64,000 bases of DNA from Fagopyrum homotropicum (lineage: Eukaryota; Streptophyta; Magnoliopsida; Caryophyllales; Polygonaceae). The stretch spans positions 107,776,320 through 107,840,319 of the forward strand of contig BSWB01000003.1 in the NCBI GenBank assembly GCA_033239125.1, read 5' to 3'. Below are positions 22,428 to 33,764 of the stretch, piece after piece; position 1 is the first letter of the stretch; each line of letters begins with the position of its first letter. Both the position numbers and the translations under genes were made by a program. Under the pieces are notes generated by a model. That model made no database searches and was not told where the DNA came from. It worked only from the letters and a program-made list of their open reading frames with translations.

Positions 22428-24197
22428 TGTTCGCTCCAAACGGTGTGTGCAAGCTTTAAATTTATAACCCTAGACGTAAGCTTAAAACAAGGATGCGAAC
22501 CCGCAGTATACGGGTCAATCGTAGTAAAAAGCAAGGAATTCTAGGGGTCGATCACAGGGACTTAGTGAAACAAAGTCCAATTACGGTATGCTTAAGCAAT
22601 CACTAACCACAAGTAATTAAAACAATCAAAGATGATAAAAGTCAATAAAGGGAATATGCAATTCTAGGGATTAAAGCATCTAGTTATGGTTCCAACTCAA
22701 GATCTAAAGATAAGCGGACAAAGCTGAGACTTTTGCATAGGGAAGGTATTACTAAAGTGGATTAGATCACCGGGTAAGTCTCACTAATCACTAATCCCAA
22801 ACCGTAACTCCTATTACCGGGTAAGTCTCAAGGAATTAAGATAAAGAACTATATCCTCAAACTAACATTCCAACTAAAGGAATAGAATCAACCTTTACCG
22901 GGTAAGTCTCAGGCTAACTCACAAAGATGGGATGAAAGCACACTTAAACCCCAATAAAGGATAAACCTTTATTACCTACACTTATGATCTTAGGTAAACA
23001 AACTAACGAATTACCGGGTAAGTCTCATCCTAAGCTTGCATTGAACCAAGAAAGGTGTAATAAGGATAGGATTTGGCAAACTCTAACACTTAACTCTCAG
23101 TTTCGGATCAGATAAGTCACCTCGGTCAGCCAAATTCCACCCCGGCCGAGTTGTTCATCGACTGAGTGAGATGCTTAGGGTTAAGGTCAAAGACTCGAAC
23201 TTTCAGGGTCCTACTGTGATTAAGATCATTCTATCATTGTTTTTCCCACAACCTTCAGCCAATCACCCTAGAATCACAAAAAAAAAGATTAGCTACTCAT
23301 CATCATGAAAGTATTAATCAAGTATATGGGAAGAAAGTGAATATTTGAACAAGAAGAATTTAATGAAAAGACTTCAATAACTGAATCAAATATCACAACA
23401 AAGCGTTCCTTGGATAGAAATCCAACAAGACAAGACAACAATGAAGGGAATCTAAGATGATCTTACAAAAACCCTTCAAAAGCTATAAAAGCTACAATCT
23501 TCCTTTTTCAACCTTCAAAAAGGTTCTTCAAATCTCCCAACTGGAGTATGGTTGATGTGTGTCTTTCGGTGTAAGCAAGGTGATAGCGGATGTATGCAGC
23601 GTATGCGGGGTGTTGGATTTGTGGGAAATCCGACCCTTTTTATAGGAAAAATACCCTCCAAAGATAAGATATCTTAGAAAGATCTCTTCCCATAAAAATA
23701 GGTAAAATATATAATCTAGCATATCTTCTTCCTTCCAGGAGCCAAGCCCAAAAATATAAGATCTCTTTCCAAAGATAAAAGATCTCAGCCAAGAATAAAA
23801 TATTCTCGCCACGTCCCAGGTGTTCGCCTCGGTCGAGTCGACTTCTCTGGATCACCTCGGTCGAGGCGAATCTGTAGTCAACCGAGGTGAGTCACAACTG
23901 AATGTGAAATCTCTCAAATCTGGTCCAAAGTGAATCTTTAATCCATGGCTATGCTTCCTAGATGGTTCCTTATGTTCCTGAATGTAGCTCCAATGATTCC
24001 ATAGCTCCTTTTGCTCCTTTTTGATGCAAAACGTGTCATTTTACCTACGATTACAACAAAACTAGGTGTAGACCTCGATTCCCGCAAAGGTAGATGAAAT
24101 GGTAATATAATCACATAATATAAATACAAACATGCAGATTATTGAAGATAAAATGTCCAAACAAACCCCAAAATATAGTCTATAATTCATGCTATCA
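22428..24197 (-). repeat. Element D 3' LTR
   Basis: The LTR is 1770 bp. Read on the minus strand it runs TGATAGCATGA to GAGCGAACA. The TATA-like CCTATAAAAAGGG is at 23634-23646. Motif clusters lie upstream of it (23825-23890) and downstream (23118-23150). The leader holds four TTACCCGGTAA-type palindromes, at about 22767, 22814, 22895 and 23011. Confidence 0.95.
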
Positions 24198-25666
24198 AAA
24201 TACCCCATACTTAGCCCTTGCTTGTCCCCAAGCAAGTTCCGCATATAAAATACAAGATAGAATGAATTATAAGTCAAGAAGATCAATGAAAAGTCTTTCA
24301 AAAACATTTTTATGGTGTGCAACAATCATAGATCACTCTAAGAGAATACTTCATGGAATTTAAAATCAAAATATGATCAAAACATTTTATAAATATAAGA
24401 AAGTTGTTCATCTTTGCATAAAATCATAGAATGCATAATAAGTCATAATTATCGAAATTAATCATGCATAATCCAGTTTAAACCACTAAGTCAATCAACA
24501 AGCTCGAGGTCTCAAGGGCTTCCCAAAAGAAAGGTCAAGAAACGTGTAGGGTAGGGAAGTATGTAAGGTAATGTGGTGCTAGAATCCGGGAAAAGGATAT
24601 ACTTTACTTTTACTTTGACTTTCAACATCTTCCACCAATAAGCTTTGCTTGTTTCACACTTTTTCTTTTACTTTACTTTTTGGGATGCATGGATAGAGGT
24701 GCACAATAACCGAAGCCTAGGAAATCACCAATCATCAATTTCTTGAGATGCATCAAACCCTTGATGCACATACCATGACCCGTTAGGAATATCGCTCAAT
24801 CTGACTTTGGCAAGATACAAACACCCGGCTATGTGAATGGTGCCAAGTTACTCATCATCATGATTGACTTCCCCAAACCTATTATTATTTTCTAACACTT
24901 TCACTTCCAGCCAACTTCTCAACTTTAACTTCACTTGCTTTCACCACTTCGCTTGCTTCCGAATTCCCGGATAGGTAAAAGGAGGCAAAATGTATATGAG
25001 GGGTTAAGCATGATCAAGAAGAAGAAGAGAAAAGAATGAATTGTCTTGGGCTTTCTAGGAAGAAAGTGAGAGAACTCATAACGTGGTGTCAACCTTCAAA
25101 TTCAACATAGTTTAGACAAAAACAAAGTATTAAACATGCCAAAAATTTCAAACAAAGCATTTACCAACTTAAACATATTATAAAACCTTTCAAACACATA
25201 AAGATTTCAAAACCAGTCAGTAAGCAAGATCTTCACTGAGATCATATCCAGATAAGAAGCACAAAAATCGTTTTCGAAAACTCTCAGTTAACTCACCTCG
25301 GTCGAGGTGTTCTTAGGTCAACCGAGGTGAAACACCTCGTTCGGCCAGAACTCCCCCGGTCGAGGTCAAAAATTTTTTTTTAAAACCAGTTTTTTTTTAC
25401 GTCTTCTCAATCAAATAACCTGTATGTATGCATGTAGTCTCAGATAAACACAGAGATGCAAACTGAAGCATAAATATAAACTGAAGCATAAATATAAATA
25501 TCCGATCAAGTGGAGTCATACATCACATAAGTGTCAAATAATACACAATAAACACCCCATACTTGGGACACACTGTCCCAGTGGATCAAAATAAGTCTAA
25601 GGAATAAAATACTCACCGGATAATAAGCTGAACTGCATAAAAATAAGAAAGAAAATCATGCAGCTC
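24198..25666 (-). other. Element D 3' non-coding region and polypurine tract
   Basis: No coding potential is seen. Reading toward the LTR it holds a CACCTCGGTCGAGGTG cluster (25294-25367), a conserved block around 24795-24850 shared with C and G, an 8-bp stem with GGGA loop (24217-24236) and the polypurine tract AAGTATGGGGTATTT adjoining the LTR at 24198-24212. Confidence 0.85.
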
Positions 25667-27042
25667 TCAGTAGTCACGATCCGGTGGTGGTGGTGGTGGC
25701 ACATATGGATACTGAGACGGGTCGAACGGATAGCCCATGATGTGCTCAAACTGGATCTGGGCCATCATGTGCTGGTAGTGTTGTCGCTCCTGCATCTCGC
25801 GGATATCCAGTGATAGAGCGGCATATGAATCAATCATCTGATCCATCAGATCATCGATCCGACGGTGAGCCTCTGAATCTCTGTGCCGGCGTGCTCTACG
25901 CCTAGCAGGTCTCACTAGAGATGTGGCTGGTGCAGGCTCAGTATCATCATCATCAAGATCAATAACTGGCGCACTCATCCCTGCAGTATCCGTCGCTGTA
26001 TCCATCGGGACTCCATCATCCCTGTCATCAGCAGTCTCCTCATCATCTACCTCCTCATCCTCAGCTGGGGCAGTTGCTGCCTCTCTATAATCCTCCATCA
26101 GTGGGGCCCAGGCAGTTTGCCAGTAATGAGGGTCAAAAATTGTAAACTGTGCTGACCACCTGATCCCCTGCGGTGCAGTCAGCTCCCATGGCATAGCCAC
26201 GTACGGTGTAGTCAGTCCTCGGGGAACCAGAATCCGCCGAGTGATCATCTCCTGCAGCCCAAGCGGTTTGGCAGCCGCCACCATCGTGCAAGCGCTGAGA
26301 TCCATATCCCGGTAGCTGGCAATGTGGGTAACAATCCCTCCGCAGCAGATGTCCCCCTTCGCCTTGGCCTTGATCCTGTGCAGATCCTCTGCCAGCATCA
26401 AGCCAAAGTCGGGGATCCCTCCTGTCACCATGCAATATAGGCTGAACAGCTCCCCCTGTCGTACCTTCTGGGGCGTCTCAGTACGCGCCAGAAGCGTCTT
26501 GCTGAAAATACGGTGGACTAACCTAAAAGCTAAGTGAAAGATGACCTTCTCCCTGGAATCTCCAGGGCGCCACCTATCTGCATGCTCAACCACGTGAGCA
26601 ATTTGTCCCCAAAACTCCCTAGCTACAGATCGGGAAGGGAAATCAACGGTTGTCGGGGCAGGAAAACCAAATATATCCCTCCAATACTCTACTAGCACTA
26701 AGAAGTTCTAATTCATCAACCGGTACTTCACAAAACGCTCTGTCGGGAGGTAGTGAAGGAGCTAATAAACTCTAAGGTGGGCTCCAAATAGGCAGGGGCT
26801 CGGATCTCAGTAAACTAATCTAGCCCTACTATCGATATCATCTGTCTAAGGTCTCCATCTACATGGAGACAGTCAAAGGCTGACACGTCCAGGAAGTGAG
26901 GTGCAATCACTGGACGGCCGGAAATACGGTCGTAATCGACCTGGTGTCGCTCGTAGATCACCGGGCGATAGGGTCTGGAAGAAGAGGAAGAAGGGGAAGG
27001 GGAGGATCTATCCCTAATGGCAAGGCGTCTGTGTGAACTCAT
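25667..27042 (-). pseudogene. Element D ORF3 (ATHILA-type protein)
   Basis: The probable start is the ATG at 27042 (MSSHRRLAIRD). Stops and a frameshift occur between 26815 and 26698; after that 343 codons are open to 25667. The open part resembles the plant ATHILA ORF family found downstream of pol: FHLAFRLVHRIFSKTLLAR, ELFSLYCMVTGG, GDICCGGIVTHIA. Its C-terminal half is acidic (EDEEVDDEE), then basic (RPARRRARRHR, a possible nuclear signal), then a helical stretch and a PPPPPP tail. The family's function is unknown; it occupies the envelope position, but I see no clear signal peptide or membrane segment. Confidence 0.82.
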
Positions 27043-27867
27043 TTTTAAAAATCTCACTGTTAGGTAACCTCGGTCGGTCTGACAACACTCAAGAACACCT
27101 CGGCCGAGGCACAGCACGTCTAGACCGAGGCGAAAAACTGCGTACTAATTTCTTCAAAAATTCCAGTTCTTTTCCCCCAAAATCACTATAACTGGTTCCT
27201 ATGGGGTACTTAATCCGTTTCTCAGCAAATGCAGGGCAATCCAAGCCCGAATTGAAGCGAAAACAGCGAGGTTAGGGTTTCGTACTCGTTTTACCTCGTT
27301 CGGCCGTTTCGGTTCGATTTCTTCGCAGATCGACGATGCACTGGGATCCTCTACGCTTTAATTGCAGTTTGGAAGCGAAAAACTTCGAAAATGAGCGAGA
27401 ATCGAAGAAGCGAGGTGAAGGAGGCTTCCGCGGTCGAGGAAGGGTGAAAGCGAAGAAAGAGAAATTTTTCCCCTTTTTATACCCTTTTTGGAACTGCTGT
27501 CACCTCGGTCGCGGTGGTCTCGACTGGACCGAGGTGGTACAGCTGAGGTGGATCTTCAGAAACCCTAGTCGCCTCGGTTGCTCAAGAATCATCTCGGTCG
27601 AGGTGCTCTAACAGCAACCGAGATGTGCCTCAGTCAAACTTCGTCTTCTCGAATTCTCGATCTTCTGTCCTTCCAGTTATGCTCCTGGTTTGTACTCCTT
27701 CCTTAGATGTCACCTGTTATCTGTCTAGAACGCCAAAAACAAAACAAAGCAAAGCAAAAGCAAAACTATCTAAGCTAGACTAGAAAACGGGAAAAGAAAA
27801 CAATATCTTGGGTTGCCTCCCAAGAAGCGCTTGGTTTAAGGTCGCTAGCTGGACCATAATGCATCTC
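27043..27867 (-). other. Element D spacer between integrase and ORF3
   Basis: There is no supported gene. Two CACCTCGGTCGAGGTG-type clusters lie here (27067-27134 and 27499-27635). Just after integrase is a stem-loop, CTTGGG AGGCAA CCCAAG on the minus strand (27807-27824), equivalent to those in C and H. Confidence 0.8.
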
Positions 27868-28568
27868 TCAAACGAGGTATATTGGTGCAACCTCCTCAAC
27901 CGGAGTTTCCGGTTTGTATTTCTTGAGTCTATGACCGTTGACCTTGAAGCTTCCGCTCGTTTCGCCCCATATCTCAACTGCACCATGAGGAAAAACATGT
28001 TTCACAACATAAGGTCCGGTCCATCTAGATTTTAACTTACCTTGAAAGAGGTGGAGGCGGGAGTTGAAGAGTAGAACTAAGTCTCCTTCGTTAAGCTCCT
28101 TTGGGATGATACGCTTGTCATGCCATTTCTTCGTCCTTTCCTTATAGATTTTGGCATTCTCATAAGCGTTCAAATGCAGCTCCTCCAGCTCGTTGATTTC
28201 CAATAGCCGCTTCTCGCCGGCCTCCTTAATGTCGAAGTTCAACCATTTGATCGCTCAATATGCTTTGTGTTCTAACTCAACGAGCAAATGGCAAGACTTC
28301 CCATATACCAAATTATAAGGGTTTGTACCTATGGGAGTCTTAAATGCGGTCTTGTAGGCCCAAAGAGCATCGTCCAATTTCATAGATCAATCCTTCCTCG
28401 TCCTAGAGACGGTCTTCTCCAAAATTGCCTTGATTTCTCTATTCGAGATCTCGACCTGTCCACTAGTTTGAGGGTGATAAGGGGTTGATACCTTGTGGGT
28501 TACCCCATACTTCGATAGAAGTGCTTTGAACTTCCGGTTGATGAAGTGCGTTCCTCCATCGCTGAAAC
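27868..28568 (-). pseudogene. Element D integrase, C-terminal part
   Basis: Only the second half of the core and the C-terminal module remain. The second catalytic Asp (SDGGTHF) sits at the fusion point and the Glu lies in GQVEISNREIK. A stop at about 28384, another near 28252 and a frame change precede the open end NELEELHLNAYENAKIYKERTKKWHDKR, which continues to the stop at 27868. The HHCC domain and first Asp are deleted. Confidence 0.87.
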
Positions 28569-29289
28569 TAATGACTCTTTCGAGTGGATCGTTAATAAGG
28601 ATATAGCTCACCAATTCTCTTGATTCTTCTTCATCGTAGATGTTGAAGATATCATCGCTTAGCTGCTCCCCTTTCATGGTTGCAAGTAATGCGAACTCCA
28701 CCTCATCGCCACCAATGTTGAATTTCAACTTGGCGTTCTTGCAATCCACGTTGCAACCCGAAGTTGCTAGAAATGGCCTCCCGAGAATAATAGGAACAGG
28801 ATAATCTGCGGGAATGTCAAGTATAACAAAATCTATAGGTAAATAGAAGTTACCTAACTTGACCGGAACGTCTTCCAAAATTCCCACAGGATGGGTGATG
28901 GAGCGATCCGCCATGTATAGTCGAATCTTGACCGGCTTGGGCTCTCCAAGTCCGATCTTCATACATAACTCCAGCGGAATGATGCTCACGCTGGCTCCTA
29001 TATCACATAGGGCTTCACAAGTGACATCCTCAACTTGAATGGGAATGCAAAATGAGTCGGGATCTCTCAATTTAGGTGGCATCTTCTCCTTCATGATTTG
29101 AATAAGCTTGGAGGATTTAGATGTCATCCTAACTTCACTAAAATCTTCCAGTTTCCTCTTCCTTGATAAGATCTCCTTCATGAACTTCCCATAGGCGGGC
29201 ATCCCTAGAATAGCATCAAGGAAAGGAATGTTAATGTGCAGTTTATTCATCAAGTCAAGTAACTTACCAAAGTACTTGTCTAGATGTGT
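28569..29289 (-). pseudogene. Element D protease, fused in frame to integrase
   Basis: From the ATG at 29253 the frame gives KLHINIPFLDAILGMPAYGKF, PPKLRDPDSF, and the active site Cys-Asp-Ile-Gly-Ala-Ser at about 28996-29004. PADYPVPIILGRPFLATSGC follows. Near 28570 the frame runs, without interruption, from the protease tail (INDPLERVIS) into the integrase core. RT and RNase H are missing. This protease is the least damaged Athila-type copy on the left side. Confidence 0.87.
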
Positions 29290-31105
29290 TCTGGCCCTTG
29301 ACTGGGGGAATGGTAGTGGTGGTTTTTATGTAGGAGGTGGAACATAGACTTCAATTTTCCCCTCCGCTTTTTGTGGCTCCACCTCGGTTGGCATCTCGGC
29401 CGAAGTGTTATTCGACTGCATCTAGACCGAGGTGGTCTTCGTTGGTACTGGCACCGACCGAGGCACTGGATCTGCAGTTTTCAGTCCACTCCTCGTAGTT
29501 ATGGCCATGATCTGGCCCTTAGGGTTGCTTTCCGTCCTTGCTGGAAGCTTCCCTGGATCTCTTGGCGCTTCATTCGCCCTACTTGCAAGTTGTTGTTCAA
29601 AGGCCTTTTGGGCCTTCGAAAATGAAGTCATGGAAGTCTCCATAGCGCTTAGCTTGATCAACATAGCCTCCAGTACTGCGTCTTTCTTTTCCGGCTGAGA
29701 CGAACTTGATCCTTTCCCCTGGCTTTTTAATGGAGTAGAAGAAGAAGAAGAAGGGGAAGAGAGGAAAGGATTAGAGAAATCGTTAGAATTGGAGTTTGAA
29801 TGATTGTTACCAGAATTTTGGTTGTTCGCCCTCCAATTGTTGCTATTGGATCCTCTATTGTTGTTGTTGTAATTGTTGTTCCGGGAACCGTTGTTGTTGT
29901 TGTTGTTGTTACGGTATCCATTGTTGCTGTTCCTTTGTCCTTGATCTTCCTTCTTGGTTTGAGCAACCAAGAGTTCCTTCAATTGCTTCACGTCATTCTT
30001 CAAAGAAGTGAGTTGATTGTTGTTGGGTTGAGTTTCCTGGAAGTTAACTCGTTTAACTCCACCCTCAGCTCCTTGGTGGGTGTACTTCTCCATATGCAAA
30101 GCTTGCTTCTCGACGAAGTCCCAAGGTTCGTCAATCGCCATGTCCATAAAGGTACCGGCGGAGAGTAGTTGGAGGTTGAACTGGGTGCTTCCGTCCAATC
30201 CCTTGAAGTATATCTCCAACAACTCTATCTTTGGAATCCCATGATGTGGGCAAACAAAAAAAAATGTCCTTGAACCGCTCCCATGACTTGGACAAGCTCT
30301 CCTTGTCCTTCATAATGAAAGCATTGATCTTCCCTCTTATTTCAGCGGTCTTTGAGGGAGGAAAGAATTTGGTTAAGAATTTTGTAGTCATCTCCTCCCA
30401 AGTGCTAATTTTTCCTGGAGGAAGAGATTGATACCAAGTAAGAGCTCTATCTTTTAAAGAAAAGTAAAAAGGTCTTAGCTTGTAGTTGTTATTTTCAATC
30501 CTTGAGGGTCTCAAGGTCTCCATCAAGATCTCATAGTTTTGAAGATGTTGATGTGGTGATTCCTTCTCTAGCCCTCCGAACTGGCATTGGCGAATCACGG
30601 ATAGAACTTGCGGTCGAAGTTTGTAGTCATGGTCTGCTGGATCTCCTAGGTTAACTCCTGAACGCCTCAGTTGTTGATTGGGGTCCATCCTTTGACCTAG
30701 GGTTTGTGGGATTCCTACAAGAAGAACGCCTCGGACTGGCATCCGAGGTGGAAGTATCTCGGCCGGGGCGTCAAGTAATGGAACCTGCCTCGGTCGAGGG
30801 TCAGCAACTGGATCCTGCATCGGTCGAGGATCTGGAACTGGATCTTCCCTCGGTCGAAGTAGATATTGGTCTCGTAAGCCTGCCATATCTGCTTCGATCA
30901 CCTCAGTCCTGGTGCGAGTTTCTTCTTTCTCTTGCCTTAGCTCTTCCCTGCTGAGGCGTAGCTGCTCTAGCGCCTCTTTTAACTCGGCCTCAAGATCGCG
31001 ATTGTCTTGGTTGGCCATCTTCGCTTCTCGTAAGCGACGTTTGTATGTCTTTTCTGTTTCGGGATCGTAAGGAACGATTTCCTTCCCAGTGCGGGTTCTT
31101 CGCAT
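29290..31105 (-). pseudogene. gag: Element D gag
   Basis: The ATG at 31105 (MRRTRTGKEIVPYDPE) matches C and G; an in-frame ATG at 31138 is less conserved. A coiled-coil-like Glu/Leu/Arg stretch follows, then a linker DPVPDPRPMQDPVADPRP that is built from the family motif (30728-30905). The core (QTLGQRMDP, SPHQHLQNYEILMETLR, LTWYQSLPPGKISTWEEM) is intact. A frameshift lies in an A-run near 30250. The next frame, 30222-29422, includes a very Asn-rich stretch. Two stops separate it from protease. No CCHC knuckle is seen. Confidence 0.9.
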
Positions 31106-31208
31106 AAACCTAAGAAAGAACCTGCAAAAGTCACTCAAGTAGAGTGGTTAGTAGACACGAGGGCAAGTGCCCCAAGAGCAAACCGTAACCGGCTCGGTCT
31201 AGACCAAG

Positions 31209-31226
31209 TCCCCGGCAACGGCGCCA
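31209..31226 (-). other. Element D primer binding site (tRNA-Asp)
   Basis: On the minus strand the sequence is TGGCGCCGTTGCCGGGGA, a perfect 18-base match to the complement of the plant tRNA-Asp 3' end. It lies six bases from the 5' LTR. Confidence 0.95.
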
Positions 31227-31232
31227 AAAACT

Positions 31233-33000
31233 TGTTCGCTCCAAACGGTGTGTGCAAGCTTTAAATTTATAACCCTAGACGTAAGCTTAAAACAAGGATG
31301 CGAACCCGCATTGTACGGGTCAATCGTAGTAAAAAGCAAGGAATTCTAGTGGTCGATCACAGGGACTTAGTGAAACAAAGTCCAATTACGGTATGCTTAA
31401 GTAATCACTAACCACAAGTAATTAAAACAATCAAAGATGATAAAAGTCAATAAAGAGAATATGCAATTCTAAGGATTAAAGCATCTAGTTGTGGTTCCAA
31501 CTCAAGATCTAAAGATAAGCGGACAAATATGAGGTTTTTGCATAGGGAAGGTATTACTAAAGTGGATTAGATCACCGGGTAAGTCTCACTAATCACTAAT
31601 CCTAAACCGTAACTCCTATTACCGGGTAAGTTTCAAGGAATTAAGATAAAGAACTATATCCTCAAACAAACATTCCAACTAAGGGAATAGAATCAACCTT
31701 TACCGGGTAAGTCTCAGGCTAACTCACAAAGATGGGATGAAAGCACACTCAAACCCCAATAAAGGATAAACCTTTATTACCTACACTTATGATCTTAGGT
31801 AAACAAACTAAGGAATTACCGGGTAAGTCTCATCCTAAGATTGCATTGAACCAGGAAAGGTGTAATAAGGATAGGATTTGGCAAACTCTAACACTTAACT
31901 CCCAGTTTCGGATCAGATAAGTCACCTCGGTCAGCCAAATTCCACCCCGGCCGAGATGTTCATCGACTGAGCGAGATGCTTAGGGTTAAGGTTAAAGACT
32001 CAAACTTTTAGGGTCCTACTGTGATTAAGATCATTCTATCATTGTTTTTCCCACAACCTTCAGCCAATCACCCTAGAATCACACAAAGAGATTAGCCACT
32101 CATCATCATGAAAGTATTAATCAAGTATATGGGAAGAAAGTGAATATTTGAACAAGAAGAATTTAATGAAAAGACTTCAATAATTGAATCAAATATCACA
32201 ACAAAGCGTTCCTTGGATAGAAATCCAACAAGACAAGACAACAATGAAGGGAATCTAAGATGATCTTACAAAAACCCTTCAAAAGCTATAAAAGCTACAA
32301 TCTTCCTTCTTCAACCTTCAAAAAGGTTCTTCAAATCTCCCAACTGGAGTATGGCTGTTGTGTGTCTTTCGGTGTAAGCAAGGTGATAGCGGATGTATGC
32401 AACGTATGCGGGGTGTTGGATTAGTGGGAAATCCGACCCTTTTTATAGGAAAAATACCCTTCAAAGATAAGATATCTTAGAAAGATCTCTTCCCATAAAA
32501 ATAGGTAAAATATATAATCTAGCATATCTTTTTCCTTCCAAGAGCCAAGCCCAAAAATATAAGATCTCTTTCCAAAGATAAAATATCTCAGCCAAGAATA
32601 AAATATTCTCGCCGCGTCCTAGGTGTTCGCCTCGGTCGATTCGACTTCTCTGGATCACCTCGGTGGAGGTGAATCTGTAGTCAACCGAGGTGAGTCACAA
32701 CTGAATGTGAAATCTCTCAAATCTGGTCCAAAGTGAATCTTTAATCCATGGCTATGCTTCCTGGATGGTTCCTTATGTTCCTGAATGTAGCTCCAATGAT
32801 TCCATAGCTCCTTTTGCTCCTTTTTGATGCAAAACGTGCCATTTTACCTACGATTACAACAAAACTAGGTGTAGACCTCGATTCCCGCAAAGGTAGATGA
32901 AATGGTAATATAATCACATAATATACATACAAACATGCAGATTATTGAAGATAAAACGTCCAAACAAACCCCAAAATATAGACTATAATTCATGCTATCA
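31233..33000 (-). repeat. Element D 5' LTR
   Basis: The LTR is 1768 bp and closely matches 22428-24197. Its TATA-like box is near 32440-32455. Motif clusters lie at about 32625-32690 and 31922-31970. TTACCCGGTAA-type palindromes recur at the same four leader positions. Confidence 0.95.
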
Positions 33001-33005
33001 TTGTT

Positions 33006-33764
33006 GATGAATGAATGTTGTGAATGAAGTGCTGAATTTGTTGTGAAAAGTGTAGAAAAAAAAAATGTTTGGGGACTTTGGTTTTGATGATGAGTAACTT
33101 GGCACCATTCACATAATCGGGTGTTTGTGCCTTGCCAAAGTCGGATAAATCGAATGTCCTAACGAGCCTTGGTATGTGTGCCCGGTGTGAGGCACCTCGG
33201 AAAAATCCCGAGGCCCGCTAATCACCAAGGTTTTGGCTTTTGTACACCAATGCCATTGTCTAAAAAATAAGTGAAAGAAAAAGAAAATGAAAAAGAAAAG
33301 AAAAGAAAGAAAAGATGGAGAAAAATATACACTTGTGGAGAAGTTGATCAAAAATGAATGTGTGGAGTTAGTTCCTTTCCCGGATTAGCATCACGTGACC
33401 TAAAAAAGTTCTCACCTATAACAACGTTTCTTGGCCTCTTCTTTCCTAAGTCCTCGTGACCTATTTTCATATGTGTATGACTTAGTGATCTAGATTGGAT
33501 GATCTCATGATCATCTTGACTTCTTCATCTTGACCTTTCATGCATGCTTTCGGGTTAAGTGTAATTGTCTTTCCATGCCTTCATTCATTCAATACATGAT
33601 TGCTTGTCCATTGCCATGAGACATGACTATGAAGGTGATCCAAATTTAGAAGAATAATTTAAAAAAAATAATTTTCTGTTTTTCTGCATTCATAAATCAT
33701 GCCATCTCGTAGCCTGTAGTTGGACCTTGCTTGGGGACGAGCAAGTGCTAAGTACGGGGTATTT
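33006..33764 (+). other. Element C 3' non-coding region, right part
   Basis: This is AT-rich DNA with an A-run and a GAAAAAG-rich stretch. It contains a block at 33088-33144 conserved with D (24795-24850) and G (46694-46750), then the stem CTTGCTTG / CGAGCAAG with a GGGA loop at 33726-33745, and the polypurine tract AAGTACGGGGTATTT abutting the LTR. Confidence 0.85.

Larger units (their letters stand above)
22428..33000 (-). mobile_element. Element D: Athila-like retrotransposon with ORF3, minus strand
   Basis: It is 10,573 bp, read on the minus strand, flanked by TTGTT (22423-22427 and 33001-33005). The 5' LTR is 31233-33000 and the 3' LTR 22428-24197. In reading order: tRNA-Asp primer site, gag, protease fused to the end of integrase (RT, RNase H and most of integrase deleted), a spacer, ORF3, a 1.5 kb non-coding region, polypurine tract. 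The LTRs differ at about fifteen places in the first 490 bases I compared, so this is a fairly young insertion. CACCTCGGTCGAGGTG-type motifs are scattered through it. Confidence 0.95.

Noticed and set aside
22760..23030. Regularly spaced repeats as a CRISPR-like array
   Set aside because: The repeat core is only 11-16 bases, spacers vary in length, and the site is a plant LTR leader.
25667..26698. ORF3 of D as a viral envelope protein
   Set aside because: No signal peptide or clear membrane segment is visible; similarity is to ATHILA proteins of unknown role.
29727..30168. Open frames on both strands within the Asn-rich gag part of D
   Set aside because: They are other-frame readings of AAC/AAT-rich codon repeats.
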